A stretch of 64,000 nucleotides of DNA from Roseiarcus sp963748545 (GTDB lineage: Bacteria > Pseudomonadota > Alphaproteobacteria > Rhizobiales > Beijerinckiaceae): assembly GCA_963748545.1 (NCBI GenBank), contig CAVVJO010000015.1:62001-126000 (forward strand), written 5' to 3'. Shown one piece after another: positions 50,099 to 59,166 of the stretch (position 1 is its first letter; each line of letters starts with the position of its first letter). Position numbers and translations under genes: made by a program. The notes below the pieces were generated by a model. The model was not told the DNA's origin, searched no databases, and saw nothing but the letters and a program-made list of their open reading frames with translations.

Positions 50099-51407
50099 AT
50101 TCGGCCGTGCGCGAAATGTTGCCGCCGAAACGATTGAGCTGGGCGATCAGATAGTCACGCTCAAATGCTTCACGCGCGTCGCGCAGCGGCAGGCTCAGGA
50201 GCTTCTCGCCGCCAATGCCGCTAGGCACAGCCGGGACCAGCGCGCCAACTTCCGCCGGCAGCATGTGCGCCGAAATCTCGGCGTTCGGATCCCCGAGCGC
50301 CAGGATCATCAGTCGCTCGACGTTGTTGCGAAGCTGGCGGATGTTGCCCGGCCAATCGTGCGACTGCAATACCGCCATGGCGTCGGCGCCGACCTTCCGC
50401 GGTGTGACACCCATGCTGTGGGCGGTCATTTCCAGGAAGTACTGGACCAACTCCGGAATGTCCTCGCGGCGCTCGGCAAGCGTTGGCACGCGGATCGGCA
50501 CAACCGACAGCCGATGGAAGAGGTCCTCGCGGAAGCGCCCTTCGGTGATCGCCTCGGCGAGGTCCTGGCTTGTCGAGGAGATGATTCTCACGTCGACATG
50601 GACGCGCGATATCCCGCCGACGCGCTGGAAGTTCTGGTCGACCAGCACGCGTAGAATCTTGGCCTGCGTCTCGCGCGGCATGTCGGCCACCTCGTCGACG
50701 TAGAGCGTACCGCCGTGGGCTTCTTCGAGTGCGCCAATCCGCCGGGGATGGTCCGCACGCTCCTCAACGCCGAATAGTTCCTCCTCCATCGTTTCGGGCG
50801 ACATCGCCGGGGCGTTCACCACCACGAACGGGCCATCCGCGCGGTTCGAACGCTCGTGAATGAGGCGGGCAGCGAGTTCCTTGCCGGAGCCGGCGCCGCC
50901 AGAAATCAAGACGCGCGAATTCGCCGGGCCGAGCTTGTCGATAATCCGCTTGAGGTTCCCGATCGCGGCGGAGGACCCGACCATGCGGTTCACCGCGCCT
51001 CCGCGGGTCTTAAGCTCGTTGACCTCACGCTTTAGGCGAGAGGTCTCGAGCGCTCGCTCGGCGATCAGGATCAGGCGGTCGGCCTTGAACGGTTTCTCGA
51101 TGAAGTCGTAGGCGCCGAGCTTGATCGCCGTGACCGCCGTCTCGATGTTTCCGTGGCCGGAGATCATCACTACGGGGACGCTCGGGTTCTGCTTCTTGAT
51201 CGATTCCAGGAGTTGCAGGCCGTCGAGCTTGGAGCCTTGCAGCCAAATGTCGAGCAGGATCAGCTGCGGCCGGCGCGACTCGATTGCAGCTAACGCCTCG
51301 TCGGAATTGCGCGCGGCTCGCGGGTGGTGCCCCTCATCCTCAAGGATGCCGCCGACGAGTTCACGGATATCGTCCTCGTCGTCGACAATGAGAATGTCTG
51401 CAGCCAT
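50040..51407 (-). CDS. ntrX: Response regulator NtrX
   Basis: 455 residues. Receiver domain DILIVDDEDDIRELVG with phospho-acceptor Asp in LILLDIWLQGSKLDG and Lys in FIEKPFKADR, then an AAA+ domain (SGGAGSGKELAARLIHERS, GGTLYVDEVADMP) and a Fis-type helix-turn-helix NISRTAEFIGMERSALHRKLKSLG. The GAFTGA loop that contacts sigma-54 is missing: the position reads FGVEERADHPRRIGALEEA. Many alphaproteobacterial NtrX proteins share this loss and act without sigma-54. Start ATG 51407 overlaps the ntrY end by one base, so the two are coupled. Confidence 0.95.
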   Translation of the reverse strand: MAADILIVDDEDDIRELVGGILEDEGHHPRAARNSDEALAAIESRRPQLILLDIWLQGSKLDGLQLLESIKKQNPSVPVVMISGHGNIETAVTAIKLGAYDFIEKPFKADRLILIAERALETSRLKREVNELKTRGGAVNRMVGSSAAIGNLKRIIDKLGPANSRVLISGGAGSGKELAARLIHERSNRADGPFVVVNAPAMSPETMEEELFGVEERADHPRRIGALEEAHGGTLYVDEVADMPRETQAKILRVLVDQNFQRVGGISRVHVDVRIISSTSQDLAEAITEGRFREDLFHRLSVVPIRVPTLAERREDIPELVQYFLEMTAHSMGVTPRKVGADAMAVLQSHDWPGNIRQLRNNVERLMILALGDPNAEISAHMLPAEVGALVPAVPSGIGGEKLLSLPLRDAREAFERDYLIAQLNRFGGNISRTAEFIGMERSALHRKLKSLGVE

Positions 51408-53651
51408 CAGCGTGATCCGGCTTTTTCGCTCTGCGGCTCGGCGTTCTCGCCGCCATGGCCCGCGTGCGGCAATTTCATCAGCACCATCGCCCCTCGCCCG
51501 CCGTCGGGTCGGACGAGACCGTCGAGCAAATCGACCCCACCGCCATGGTCCTCAAAAATCTTGACCACAATCGGCAGACCGAGCCCGGTGCCCTCTGCGC
51601 GCGTCGTCACATACGGCTCCGTCAGGCGACTGCGTTCCTCTTTGGGGAAACCTTTGCCGTTGTCGCTGACCGCAATCTCGATCAAGCCGCCGACGTCTTG
51701 CTCCAGCGCGACAACGACGCGACCGCGATCGAGGGCCTCGCCGAGCGCGTCGATTCCTTCCGAAGCGTTCTTGAGGACATTGGTCAATGCCTGAGAAATG
51801 AGGCGCCGGTCGAAGTCGCCCATCACCGGCCTCTCCGGCAACCGCTCCTCGAAATCAATGTCGGCGCGCCCCACTCGCATGAGGAACACCGCCTGACGCA
51901 CACAATCGGTGAGATCGTCATGCGCCAGCCGCGCCTTCGGCATGCGGGCGAATGAGGAGAATTCGTCGACCATGCGCTTGATGTCGTCAACCTGGCGGAT
52001 GATCGTGTCGGTGCACTGATCGAAAATCTCCTTGCCGTCGACGATATGGCGACCGTAGCGGCGTTTAAGTCGCTCCGCGGAAAGTTGAATTGGCGTCAGC
52101 GGATTTTTGATTTCGTGGGCGATGCGCCGGGCGACATCGGCCCATGCGGCCGTGCGCTGCGCAGAGACGAGATCAGAAATGTCGTCGAGCGTAATAACGC
52201 CTCCGCTGTCGCCGAGCCCCGAACTACCGGTGACGCGGACATTCAGGATGCGCTCCCGGCCGTCACGCAACACGGTAGCCTGACCCTGATGGAGGCGCAT
52301 CGGGAGTGACCGCGCCTGTTCCCAGATTAGGCCGATGCTATGTTGGACGGAAACCAGCGGCTGGCCAACCAGTTGGTGGCCGCTTCCAAGCAGCCTCTCC
52401 GCCGCGGCGTTGCAAACCGTGATGGCGCCATCCTTGTCGACGCCGACGACGCCTGCCGGCACACCCGACAGCACTGCCTCGATGAAGGCGCGGCGCTCCT
52501 CGTTTAGGGCATTGGCGTCGATCAGGCCGGTCTGTTGACGGAGGAGTTCAGCGGTCATCTTGTTGAAGGTGTCCCCGAGATGTCCGAGGTCGCCGTCGGA
52601 GGCGCGCGCCGGCACCTGAACGTGGAGATTGCCGGAACCGACCTCGTCGGCTGCGCGGATGAGCCGGCGGATTGGTCCGACCAAACGGTTTGCCCAGGTC
52701 AACCCAAGCCAAATCGCCGAAAAAAGCATGGTTAGCGCGAGCATCACGAACACGGTGGCGAAGCCAAGTTCCAAACTGCGTCGGTGAGCCTCGAACCGTC
52801 CCCAGAGATTGGCGACGCTCGCGGCGTCTTCCGCAACCTTGGCGGCCAACGGATCGATGCCGCGCGCGGCATACAGAAACTGGCCTTCGGCGCCAGGGAT
52901 CGGTCGAATCGCGACAAAGATGTTTCCGGCGCCCAGAAACCCGCACAAATCTTCACCGTTGAGCGCATCGCGGAAGTCCGAGGGATCGGGTCTGGCGATG
53001 AGCTTAACGTCCGAACCCTCAGCGGTCTCGAGCGGATTGCCGTCGTCCCTCATCAGCGCGGCGGCGCCGAATCCGAGCGTCTTCGCGCGTGAGCCGAAAT
53101 ATTCCTTAAATTGATCGGGATCAGAACGCAGCAGCAGGGCGCTCCTCGCGATGTCGCTTGCCGTCAGTTGCACGTCGCGCAGCAGGGCCCGGCACTGGGA
53201 TTCTCGATAGAGCTGGGTCGCTTGGTTCGAACTCGTTGATGAAAGCCGCGACATCGCTCATAAACCGCGGATTGATCGCCCATTCGACGGATACTGTCGC
53301 GACCACCGCGGTGACGATCGCTGGAATCGCAGCCACGAGCGAAAATAGGGCGACGAACCGGCTGTGCAGACGAGCGCCAGCACGCGCAGCCCGGCGAGCC
53401 GCCCATAGCCGTCTCAGCTCGATCGTGATCAACACAATGAGAACAATGACGACCAGGCCATCCCCGATCAGCAACGTCAATACGATCGTTTCTGTCGGAA
53501 GAATTGGTGTGAAGCCCGCGAAGACGAGGAATGTCGCGAGCGCCAGGACGAACGCCGCCGCTACCGCAATCGGTCCAAATCTGGCCGTCGGTCCACTGTC
53601 GTCGAAAGGCGTCGCCCGCTTTTCGCCCGAACTCTTAGTCTCGCCCGCCAA
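51407..53651 (-). CDS. ntrY: Sensor histidine kinase NtrY (one apparent frameshift)
   Basis: About 747 residues once one base near 53232 is removed (restoring AAFINESNQATQLYRESQ). Three N-terminal membrane helices (PIAVAAAFVLALATFLVFAGF; TIVLTLLIGDGLVVIVLIVLI; RFVALFSLVAAIPAIVTAVVA), a periplasmic loop, a fourth helix (TVFVMLALTMLFSAIWLGL), HAMP, PAS (VVGVDKDGAITVCNAAAERLLG), and the kinase core ARRIAHEIKNPLTPIQLSAERLKRR with NVLKNASEGID and DNGKGFP. The start is TTG 53651. Membrane sensor for nitrogen or redox state, phosphorylates NtrX. Confidence 0.94.
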
Positions 53652-53702
53652 TCCCTGATCCGATTACCCATCCGGGCGCTATCGTGACGTCCCGAGAGAT
53701 TC

Positions 53703-53718
53703 GTTGCAACGGTGCAAC
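53703..53718. promoter_or_regulatory. Dyad in the ntrC-ntrY gap, candidate regulator site
   Basis: Perfect arms GTTGCA/TGCAAC with spacer ACGG, 52-67 bp upstream of the ntrY start. The right half GGTGCA resembles one half of the NtrC binding consensus (TGCAC-N-GGTGCA), but the left half fits poorly. ntrYX promoters of relatives lie in this gap. Confidence 0.45.
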
Positions 53719-53755
53719 AATGTTGCTCAATTGCGACGTTTTGGCGGCGGCTTTG

Positions 53756-55246
53756 TTATCGAAAGGTCGGCATGTCGCGGAGATTGAGGTCGCGGATTTT
53801 TTTGCGCAGCGTATTTCGATTAAGGCCCAGAATCTCGGCCGCCCTGATCTGATTGCCCCGGGTCAGCGCGAGGGTTGCAGCGATAAGAGGGGCTTCGAGG
53901 TCGTGCAACACGCGATGATAGAGCCCGACCTGAGGACTGGCGTTGCCGAAAGAGCGGAAGAGATCGCTGACCGCCCGCTCCATCGAGGCGTTGAAGCCCT
54001 CCCCGCTGGCGGCCGCCATTGGCGCGACCATACGCAGACGCAGGTCTTCAGCTTGGACCTGTAACGGCGCGATCGGGGGCGCGCCTCCGGCGCTGAGTTC
54101 GGCCTCGATCAGACCTTCGCCGATAACGTCCTGAGGATAAAGGGCCGCGAGTCGGCGGGTCAGGTTCTCCAATTCACGCACGTTTCCCGGCCACGGGTAG
54201 CGTTTCATGCGCTCCATCGCCGCTGGTTCGATCGACTTCAGCGCCAACCCTTCGCTCGTGCCGCGCTGGAAAAAAGCGCGAACGAGGTCTGGGATGTCCT
54301 CTGGTCGCTCCCGTAAAGGAGGCAGCCGCATCGGGACAACATTGAGGCGGAAGAAAAGGTCCTCTCGGAACGCGCCTTGCTGGATGGCGAATCGAAGGTC
54401 CTTGTTAGTCGCAGCTACAATGCGGACGTTGGTTCTGATCGGCGTGCGGCCGCCAACGGTGGTGTACTCGCCCTGCTGCAGCACGCGCAAGAGACGCGTC
54501 TGCGCCTCCATCGGCATGTCGCCAATCTCATCAAGAAATAGCGTTCCGCCTTCCGCCTGTTCGAAGCGGCCTACCGAGCGTGCGGCGGCGCCGGTGAAGG
54601 CGCCCTTTTCGTGACCGAAGAGCTCGCTCTCAATCAGATCCCGCGGAATCGCCGCCATGTTTATGGCGACGAACGGGCCGCCTTTGCGTTTGCCGTAGTC
54701 GTGCAACGCCCGAGCGACAAGCTCCTTGCCAGTCCCCGACTCGCCCGAGATCATAACGGTGAGGTCAGTCTGCATCAGCCTCGCCAACACGCGGAAGATG
54801 TCCTGCATCGCCGGGGAACGGCCGACGATCGGCATGGCCTCAGTAGGAACGTGGTCATCCGCTTCTTCGCGGTGGCGTTTCGGCTCGGAAAGGGCCCGGC
54901 CAACTATCGAAACCAGCTCGCGCAAGTCAAACGGCTTTGGCAGATATTCATAAGCGCCGCGCTCTGACGCCTTAATCGCAGTCATAAACGTGTTCTGTGC
55001 GCTCATCACGATAATTGGCAAGTCGGGCCGGATGCGCTTGATCCTCGGCAAGAGATCGAAGGCATTGTCGTCGGGCATTACGACGTCCGTGATGACAAGG
55101 TCCCCTTCGCCGGCGGCGACCCAGCGCCATAGACCGGCGACTGTTCCTGTAGATCGGACATCGTACCCAGCACGCGACAGCGCCTGGTTCAGGACGGTGC
55201 GTATTCCTGCATCGTCATCCGCAACCAGAATCTGCCCTGACGGCAT
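53756..55246 (-). CDS. ntrC: Nitrogen response regulator NtrC
   Basis: 496 residues. Receiver with Asp in LVITDVVMPDDNAFDLLP and Lys in YLPKPFDLRE; AAA+ sigma-54 activator domain with Walker A GESGTGKELVARALHD, the sigma-54 loop HEKGAFTGAA, FLDEIGDMP and NVRELENLTRRLAA; C-terminal Fis-type helix-turn-helix RAAEILGLNRNTLRKKIRDL. ATG 55246 is chosen because AAGGAG precedes it at 8 bp; ATG 55270 would also be in frame. Activates nitrogen-assimilation genes from sigma-54 promoters when phosphorylated by NtrB. Downstream of ntrB by 38 bp. Confidence 0.96.
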   Translation of the reverse strand: MPSGQILVADDDAGIRTVLNQALSRAGYDVRSTGTVAGLWRWVAAGEGDLVITDVVMPDDNAFDLLPRIKRIRPDLPIIVMSAQNTFMTAIKASERGAYEYLPKPFDLRELVSIVGRALSEPKRHREEADDHVPTEAMPIVGRSPAMQDIFRVLARLMQTDLTVMISGESGTGKELVARALHDYGKRKGGPFVAINMAAIPRDLIESELFGHEKGAFTGAAARSVGRFEQAEGGTLFLDEIGDMPMEAQTRLLRVLQQGEYTTVGGRTPIRTNVRIVAATNKDLRFAIQQGAFREDLFFRLNVVPMRLPPLRERPEDIPDLVRAFFQRGTSEGLALKSIEPAAMERMKRYPWPGNVRELENLTRRLAALYPQDVIGEGLIEAELSAGGAPPIAPLQVQAEDLRLRMVAPMAAASGEGFNASMERAVSDLFRSFGNASPQVGLYHRVLHDLEAPLIAATLALTRGNQIRAAEILGLNRNTLRKKIRDLNLRDMPTFR

Positions 55247-55284
55247 CCCCACAGCTCCTTCGCCATCCATGATCCGGTCCTCGC

Positions 55285-56397
55285 TCAGGTTCGGACTCGG
55301 GCGCGCGTTGACGACAACGGCATCAGAACACGGAAAGTCGTTCTGCGGGGATGCGACTCGCATTCGACTATGCCGCCATGATCGCCGACGAGTTTCGCTA
55401 CCAGTGCAAGTCCCAGACCAGAGCCCTGCGCCTTGGTGGTAACGAATGGATCGAACAGGTTCGCGGCGATTTCCGACGGGATGCCCGGCCCATTGTCCCG
55501 CACGCATATTTCGAGTGGCAGAGAAACGGGCTCGACATTCTCGCCACTGCGCAAACGCACTCCGGGTCGATAAGCGGTAGTCAGAGTAATCTCCCCGTCG
55601 ATTCCATCCTCACCAATAGCTTCTGCGGCGTTCTTGATTAAATTCAGGAAGATCTGGATAAGCTGGTCGCGCGAACCGGAGACATTCGGCAGTGACGGAT
55701 CGTAGACCTCCACAAATCGGACGTGACGGGCGAATCCCGCCTGGGCGAGTCGCTTTACATGATCGAGCACCGCGTGGATGTTTAGACTCTCCCATTGTGA
55801 CGGCGTTGAATCCGCGAAGGACTGCATACGATCGACCAGCTTCACAATCCGGTCCGTCTCGTCGCAAATAAGGCGCGTCAGCGCACGGTCCTCGTCCCCC
55901 GCGCTCGCCTCGAGCAGTTGGGCTGCGCCGCGGATGCCTGAGAGCGGGTTTTTGATTTCATGCGCGAGCATGGCTCCGAGCGCGGTAACTGAGCGCGCCG
56001 CGCTCCGGTGCGTCATCTGTCTGTCTATTTTTTCAGCAATTGCCCTCTCTTGAAGCATGATTGAGACTGAGCCGCTTGGCTGAGGCAGCGGAGCGACGAA
56101 TACGTCGACACGACCTCGGCTACCCGTTCTAGGGGTGGAAATGTCGAGCTTGTAACCGGCGACGGTCGCATGGTTGCGCCTCGCATCAGATACGAGCCCG
56201 AACACCGGCGAGCCAATCGGCAGAAGGTCGGCAAGGCGGGAGCGCAAGAGAACGATGCGCCCCATGTCGAAAAAAGTCTCGGCGGCGACATTGGCTTCGA
56301 TAACCGCGTCCTCGGCTTCTACAGTGATGAGTGGTTGCGCGAGCGCGTTCAAGACCTTTCCCGGGTCGGCGCGTACTCTATTGAACGGCGCTGTCAC
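55285..56397 (-). CDS. ntrB: Nitrogen sensor kinase/phosphatase NtrB
   Basis: 370 residues from GTG 56397, whose TGA overlap with the corrected dusB end (GTGA) and GGAG a few bases upstream support it. PAS domain (NALAQPLITVEAEDAVIEANVAAETFF), then kinase motifs LAHEIKNPLSGIRGAAQLLEA, LNLIKNAAEAI, DNGPGIPSE and GSGLGLALVAKLV. Soluble; interacts with PII to control NtrC phosphorylation. The order dusB-ntrB-ntrC is the classical nifR3-ntrBC operon. Confidence 0.95.
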   Translation of the reverse strand: MTAPFNRVRADPGKVLNALAQPLITVEAEDAVIEANVAAETFFDMGRIVLLRSRLADLLPIGSPVFGLVSDARRNHATVAGYKLDISTPRTGSRGRVDVFVAPLPQPSGSVSIMLQERAIAEKIDRQMTHRSAARSVTALGAMLAHEIKNPLSGIRGAAQLLEASAGDEDRALTRLICDETDRIVKLVDRMQSFADSTPSQWESLNIHAVLDHVKRLAQAGFARHVRFVEVYDPSLPNVSGSRDQLIQIFLNLIKNAAEAIGEDGIDGEITLTTAYRPGVRLRSGENVEPVSLPLEICVRDNGPGIPSEIAANLFDPFVTTKAQGSGLGLALVAKLVGDHGGIVECESHPRRTTFRVLMPLSSTRARVRT

Positions 56398-57397
56398 GCG
56401 GCTCGCTCCATCGACGAGCAGTAAGCCCGCTCGAGCAGAATGCGCGCCCGATTGGGATCGTCGGTCGTCACAATTTCTCGCCTGAGCAGCGCGCTCGCCC
56501 CCGCGGCTTCGGCGTACGCTGCGAGGTGCTTGCGGGCGTGACGTAGCCCCCCCAAGTCCCGAGCTTGCTGAGCAACCAGTCAAGATGTTCGATCGCCGCC
56601 GCCCGCTGCTGATCTACTGGGGGCGCACATATCGGGCCGCCGTCGGCTAGCGCCCGCGAAACTGCTCCCACGAGCCATGGCGCGCCGACGGCGGCCCGGC
56701 CGATCATGACGCCATCCGCGCCTGATTGGGCAAGCATTGCGCGTGCGTCCTCGATTCCGGCGCAGTCGCCATTAATGATGACGGGTACGGAAACAACGTC
56801 GACCACGGCCCGAACCGCTCCCCAATCAGCCCGCCCTTGATAAAATTGCGTTCGCGTCCGACCATGCACAATCACCATACGCACGCCGGAGCGCTCCGCG
56901 CGAACGGCAAGTTGCGCAGCGTTGATCGTGGCTGCGTCCCATCCGAGGCGCATCTTGAGCGTTACTGGGACAGAAACAGCTCTGACGACGGCGGAGACCA
57001 CGCGCTCGGCATGATCTAGGTCCCGCATCAGCGCAGCGCCGGCAAGGGAGCCTGACACCCGTCTTGCCGGGCAGCCCATATTGATGTCGATAATGGCGGC
57101 CCCCGCCGCCTCGACCCGACGCGCGGTCTCAGACATACAGCAGGGCTCGCGGCCAACGAGTTGGACGGCGTGTGGCGAGACGCCCTCGCCTTCGGCTCGC
57201 ATCGAAGCCGCGGCGTCTCCCTTCAGATATGTTTCGGCTGCAACCATTTCGGAGAACGCGAGCGCAGCGCCGAAGCGCAGCGCCACGCGCCGCATTCCGA
57301 AGTCAGAAACGCCGGACATCGGCGCGAGCATCGCCAGACCGTCAAGACGGATTGGACCCACCGCGACTGGGTTGCCTATTTTTTGCGCAGATTTCAT
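56394..57397 (-). CDS. dusB: tRNA-dihydrouridine synthase DusB (NifR3; one apparent frameshift)
   Basis: About 334 residues. FMN-dependent TIM barrel reducing uridines in tRNA: LAMLAPMSGVSDFGMRRVA, IIDINMGCPARRVSGSLAGAALM with the catalytic Cys, KMRLGW, VHGRTRTQFYQGRADW, INGDC and GVMIGRAAVGAPWL. After LSKLGTWGG a missing G in the G run near 56549 shifts the frame; restoring it gives LRHARKHLAAYAEAAGA and IVTTDDPNRARILLERAY, and the stop TGA then overlaps the ntrB GTG. First gene of the ntr operon. Confidence 0.93.
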
Positions 57398-57554
57398 GTT
57401 GCCTATGTTGTAACCATGCAGACGCCGAAAGCAAGCAGCGACCCGAGAGCTTGGACGATCGCTTCGTCACTTCGAGCGTCAATGGCCTGTGGGCGGTCCA
57501 GCGCACGGGACGCCAAAGCTGGACCCAACGTAGAACGAGCGGAGGTGCTCTAGC

Positions 57555-57905
57555 GTGAGTACGGCCAATATCCAAACCATTAGGACGCTCGTTTTCGCGG
57601 TTGCGATGTTGGCGGCGGGTTCGCGACAGTCGTTAGCCGTTGCGACTGTTGCTCTGCCGAACAACTGTTCTGATCGGAACGCGTTGCAAAACATCGCGAT
57701 CGACGCCCGACTGAACGCGATCAAGTTCTACTATCAGGGCTTTATCCAAAATACCGGCGATCGAGACAGAAAACGCTGCCTCGAAGCGCACGTGCTTTTG
57801 GACGACCACTTGGCCGTAATCAATCACACCAGCCAGTTGATCCAGAGCAAATGCCTGCCGATCGATGTCGCTGCCCGGATAGCGACTGAGGGTCTATGCC
57901 CGTGA
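57555..57905 (+). CDS. Small exported protein of unknown function
   Basis: 116 residues from GTG 57555, with GGAGG 12 bp upstream. Signal peptide about residues 1-29 (IRTLVFAVAMLAAGSRQSLA). The mature part has four Cys (NNCSD, RKRCLEA, SKCLPI, EGLCP), suggesting two disulfides in the periplasm. Helical: DARLNAIKFYYQGFIQNTGD. Not recognised. Divergent from dusB where many relatives have ispDF. Confidence 0.6.
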   Translation: MSTANIQTIRTLVFAVAMLAAGSRQSLAVATVALPNNCSDRNALQNIAIDARLNAIKFYYQGFIQNTGDRDRKRCLEAHVLLDDHLAVINHTSQLIQSKCLPIDVAARIATEGLCP

Positions 57906-57948
57906 GCCCGCCTTGACCTCGCGGCGATGCTCGTTGAGATGAAGCGCC

Positions 57949-58224
57949 ATGACCGAGCCGCTCCCCACTCTCGACGCCCTGATCATAGGCCTTTGCGCCC
58001 ACATGCCGCCGGGCAGAACCATTTGTCCCACCGAAGCGGCCAAGGCCTTCGCCGAAAGCCGCGGCGAGAACGAACTGGGCTGGCGGTCGCATCTGTCCGA
58101 AGTCCGCCGCGTCGCCGTCAGGCTTGCGCTGGAGGGGAGACTCGTGATCACGCGTAAAGGAAAGATCGTCGATCCGAACGACTTCCGCGGCGTGTACCGC
58201 CTCGGGACGCCTTCGAGCGAATGA
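57949..58224 (+). CDS. DUF3253-family small protein
   Basis: 91 residues. Winged-helix-like domain: LDALIIGLCAHMPPGRTICPTEAAKAFAE, LSEVRRVAVRLALEGRLVITRKGKIVDPNDFRGVYRL. The family DUF3253 has no established function; the wing RKGKIVDP suggests nucleic-acid binding. ATG 57949, 43 bp after the preceding exported protein; probably co-transcribed. Confidence 0.88.
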   Translation: MTEPLPTLDALIIGLCAHMPPGRTICPTEAAKAFAESRGENELGWRSHLSEVRRVAVRLALEGRLVITRKGKIVDPNDFRGVYRLGTPSSE

Positions 58225-58235
58225 CGCGAAGGCTC

Positions 58236-59070
58236 TCAGCGCGGGATGGGGCCGCGAGAAAGCGGGTCGGCGTCCTCAGGTCCGGGGAAAAACTTATCAA
58301 TCCGGCCCGAGGCCCGGTAGACGAGCAAGCCGACCCATTCTTTCGCGGCGGTTGCGAACGTGCGCAGGTTTTGCGTCGCGTCGAGGGACCATAGGACGGG
58401 GCGACCGCGGCCAAGCGTTCGGAAGGCGACCGGGAAGGCCACGACATCAAAACCAGCCTTCTCGAAGAGACCCATCGATCGGGGCATGTGGAACCCCGAG
58501 GTAACCAGCAGCCATCGCTGACCGGGCTTCGGGTGGAGCAAGGCCGCGCTGAAATCGAGCATTCTCGTCGGTGTTGCGCGATCGGTCTTCCACGGTCACG
58601 CGCGCCGGGTCGACGCCCAGCGTCACCAAGAATTTCTTGGCCTCCTGCGCCTCCTGGCCGGGTCCATCGTCCATCAACGCGCCGTTTCCGCCAGAGAAGA
58701 CGATGCGGGCTTCGGGATATCGCCGCGCCAAAATCGCGGCCTGCACGATCCGCTCCCCCTCGTCGAAAACAGTCTGGTCCCGCGCCTCGCTCTCGGCGCT
58801 CTGAAGAGCGCCGCCCAGAATAATAACACCGTAGGGCGCCGGCGCGTCGGCGAGCGGGACAGGGAATCGATCCTCCAAGGGAGCGATGAGTAAGCGCCCG
58901 ACCGGCGTCAATGCGATAACGAGCAGAGCCAGGCTAGAGGCGATCGCTAGCACGCGGCCAAGTCGGGCGGTCCGACCCGCGGACAGAATTGCGCCCACGA
59001 ACGCTACCCAAAGCAGAAGCGGGATCGGCGAGAAAAAAGCCTCGTATATCTTCGAGACGACAAAAAACAT
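58236..59070 (-). CDS. YdcF-family (DUF218, ElyC-like) membrane protein (one apparent frameshift)
   Basis: About 277 residues from ATG 59070, after removing one base near 58564. Two N-terminal membrane helices (YEAFFSPIPLLLWVAFVGAIL; RVLAIASSLALLVIALTPVG), then the DUF218 core: GVIILGGALQ, GERIVQAAILARRYPEARIVFSGG, VTVEDRSRNTDENARF, LLVTSGFHMPRSMGLFEKAG and PVAF. ElyC in E. coli affects enterobacterial common antigen and peptidoglycan precursors. Convergent with the DUF3253 gene (11 bp). Confidence 0.9.
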
Positions 59071-59166
59071 CGGACCCCCCGCAACGGACGCCCTTCTCGC
59101 AGGGCTCGGCTCTTGTCGCAACCGGTCCGGCCAGCCTACTGTCCGCCTCGATCAAGGGGCCCACAC

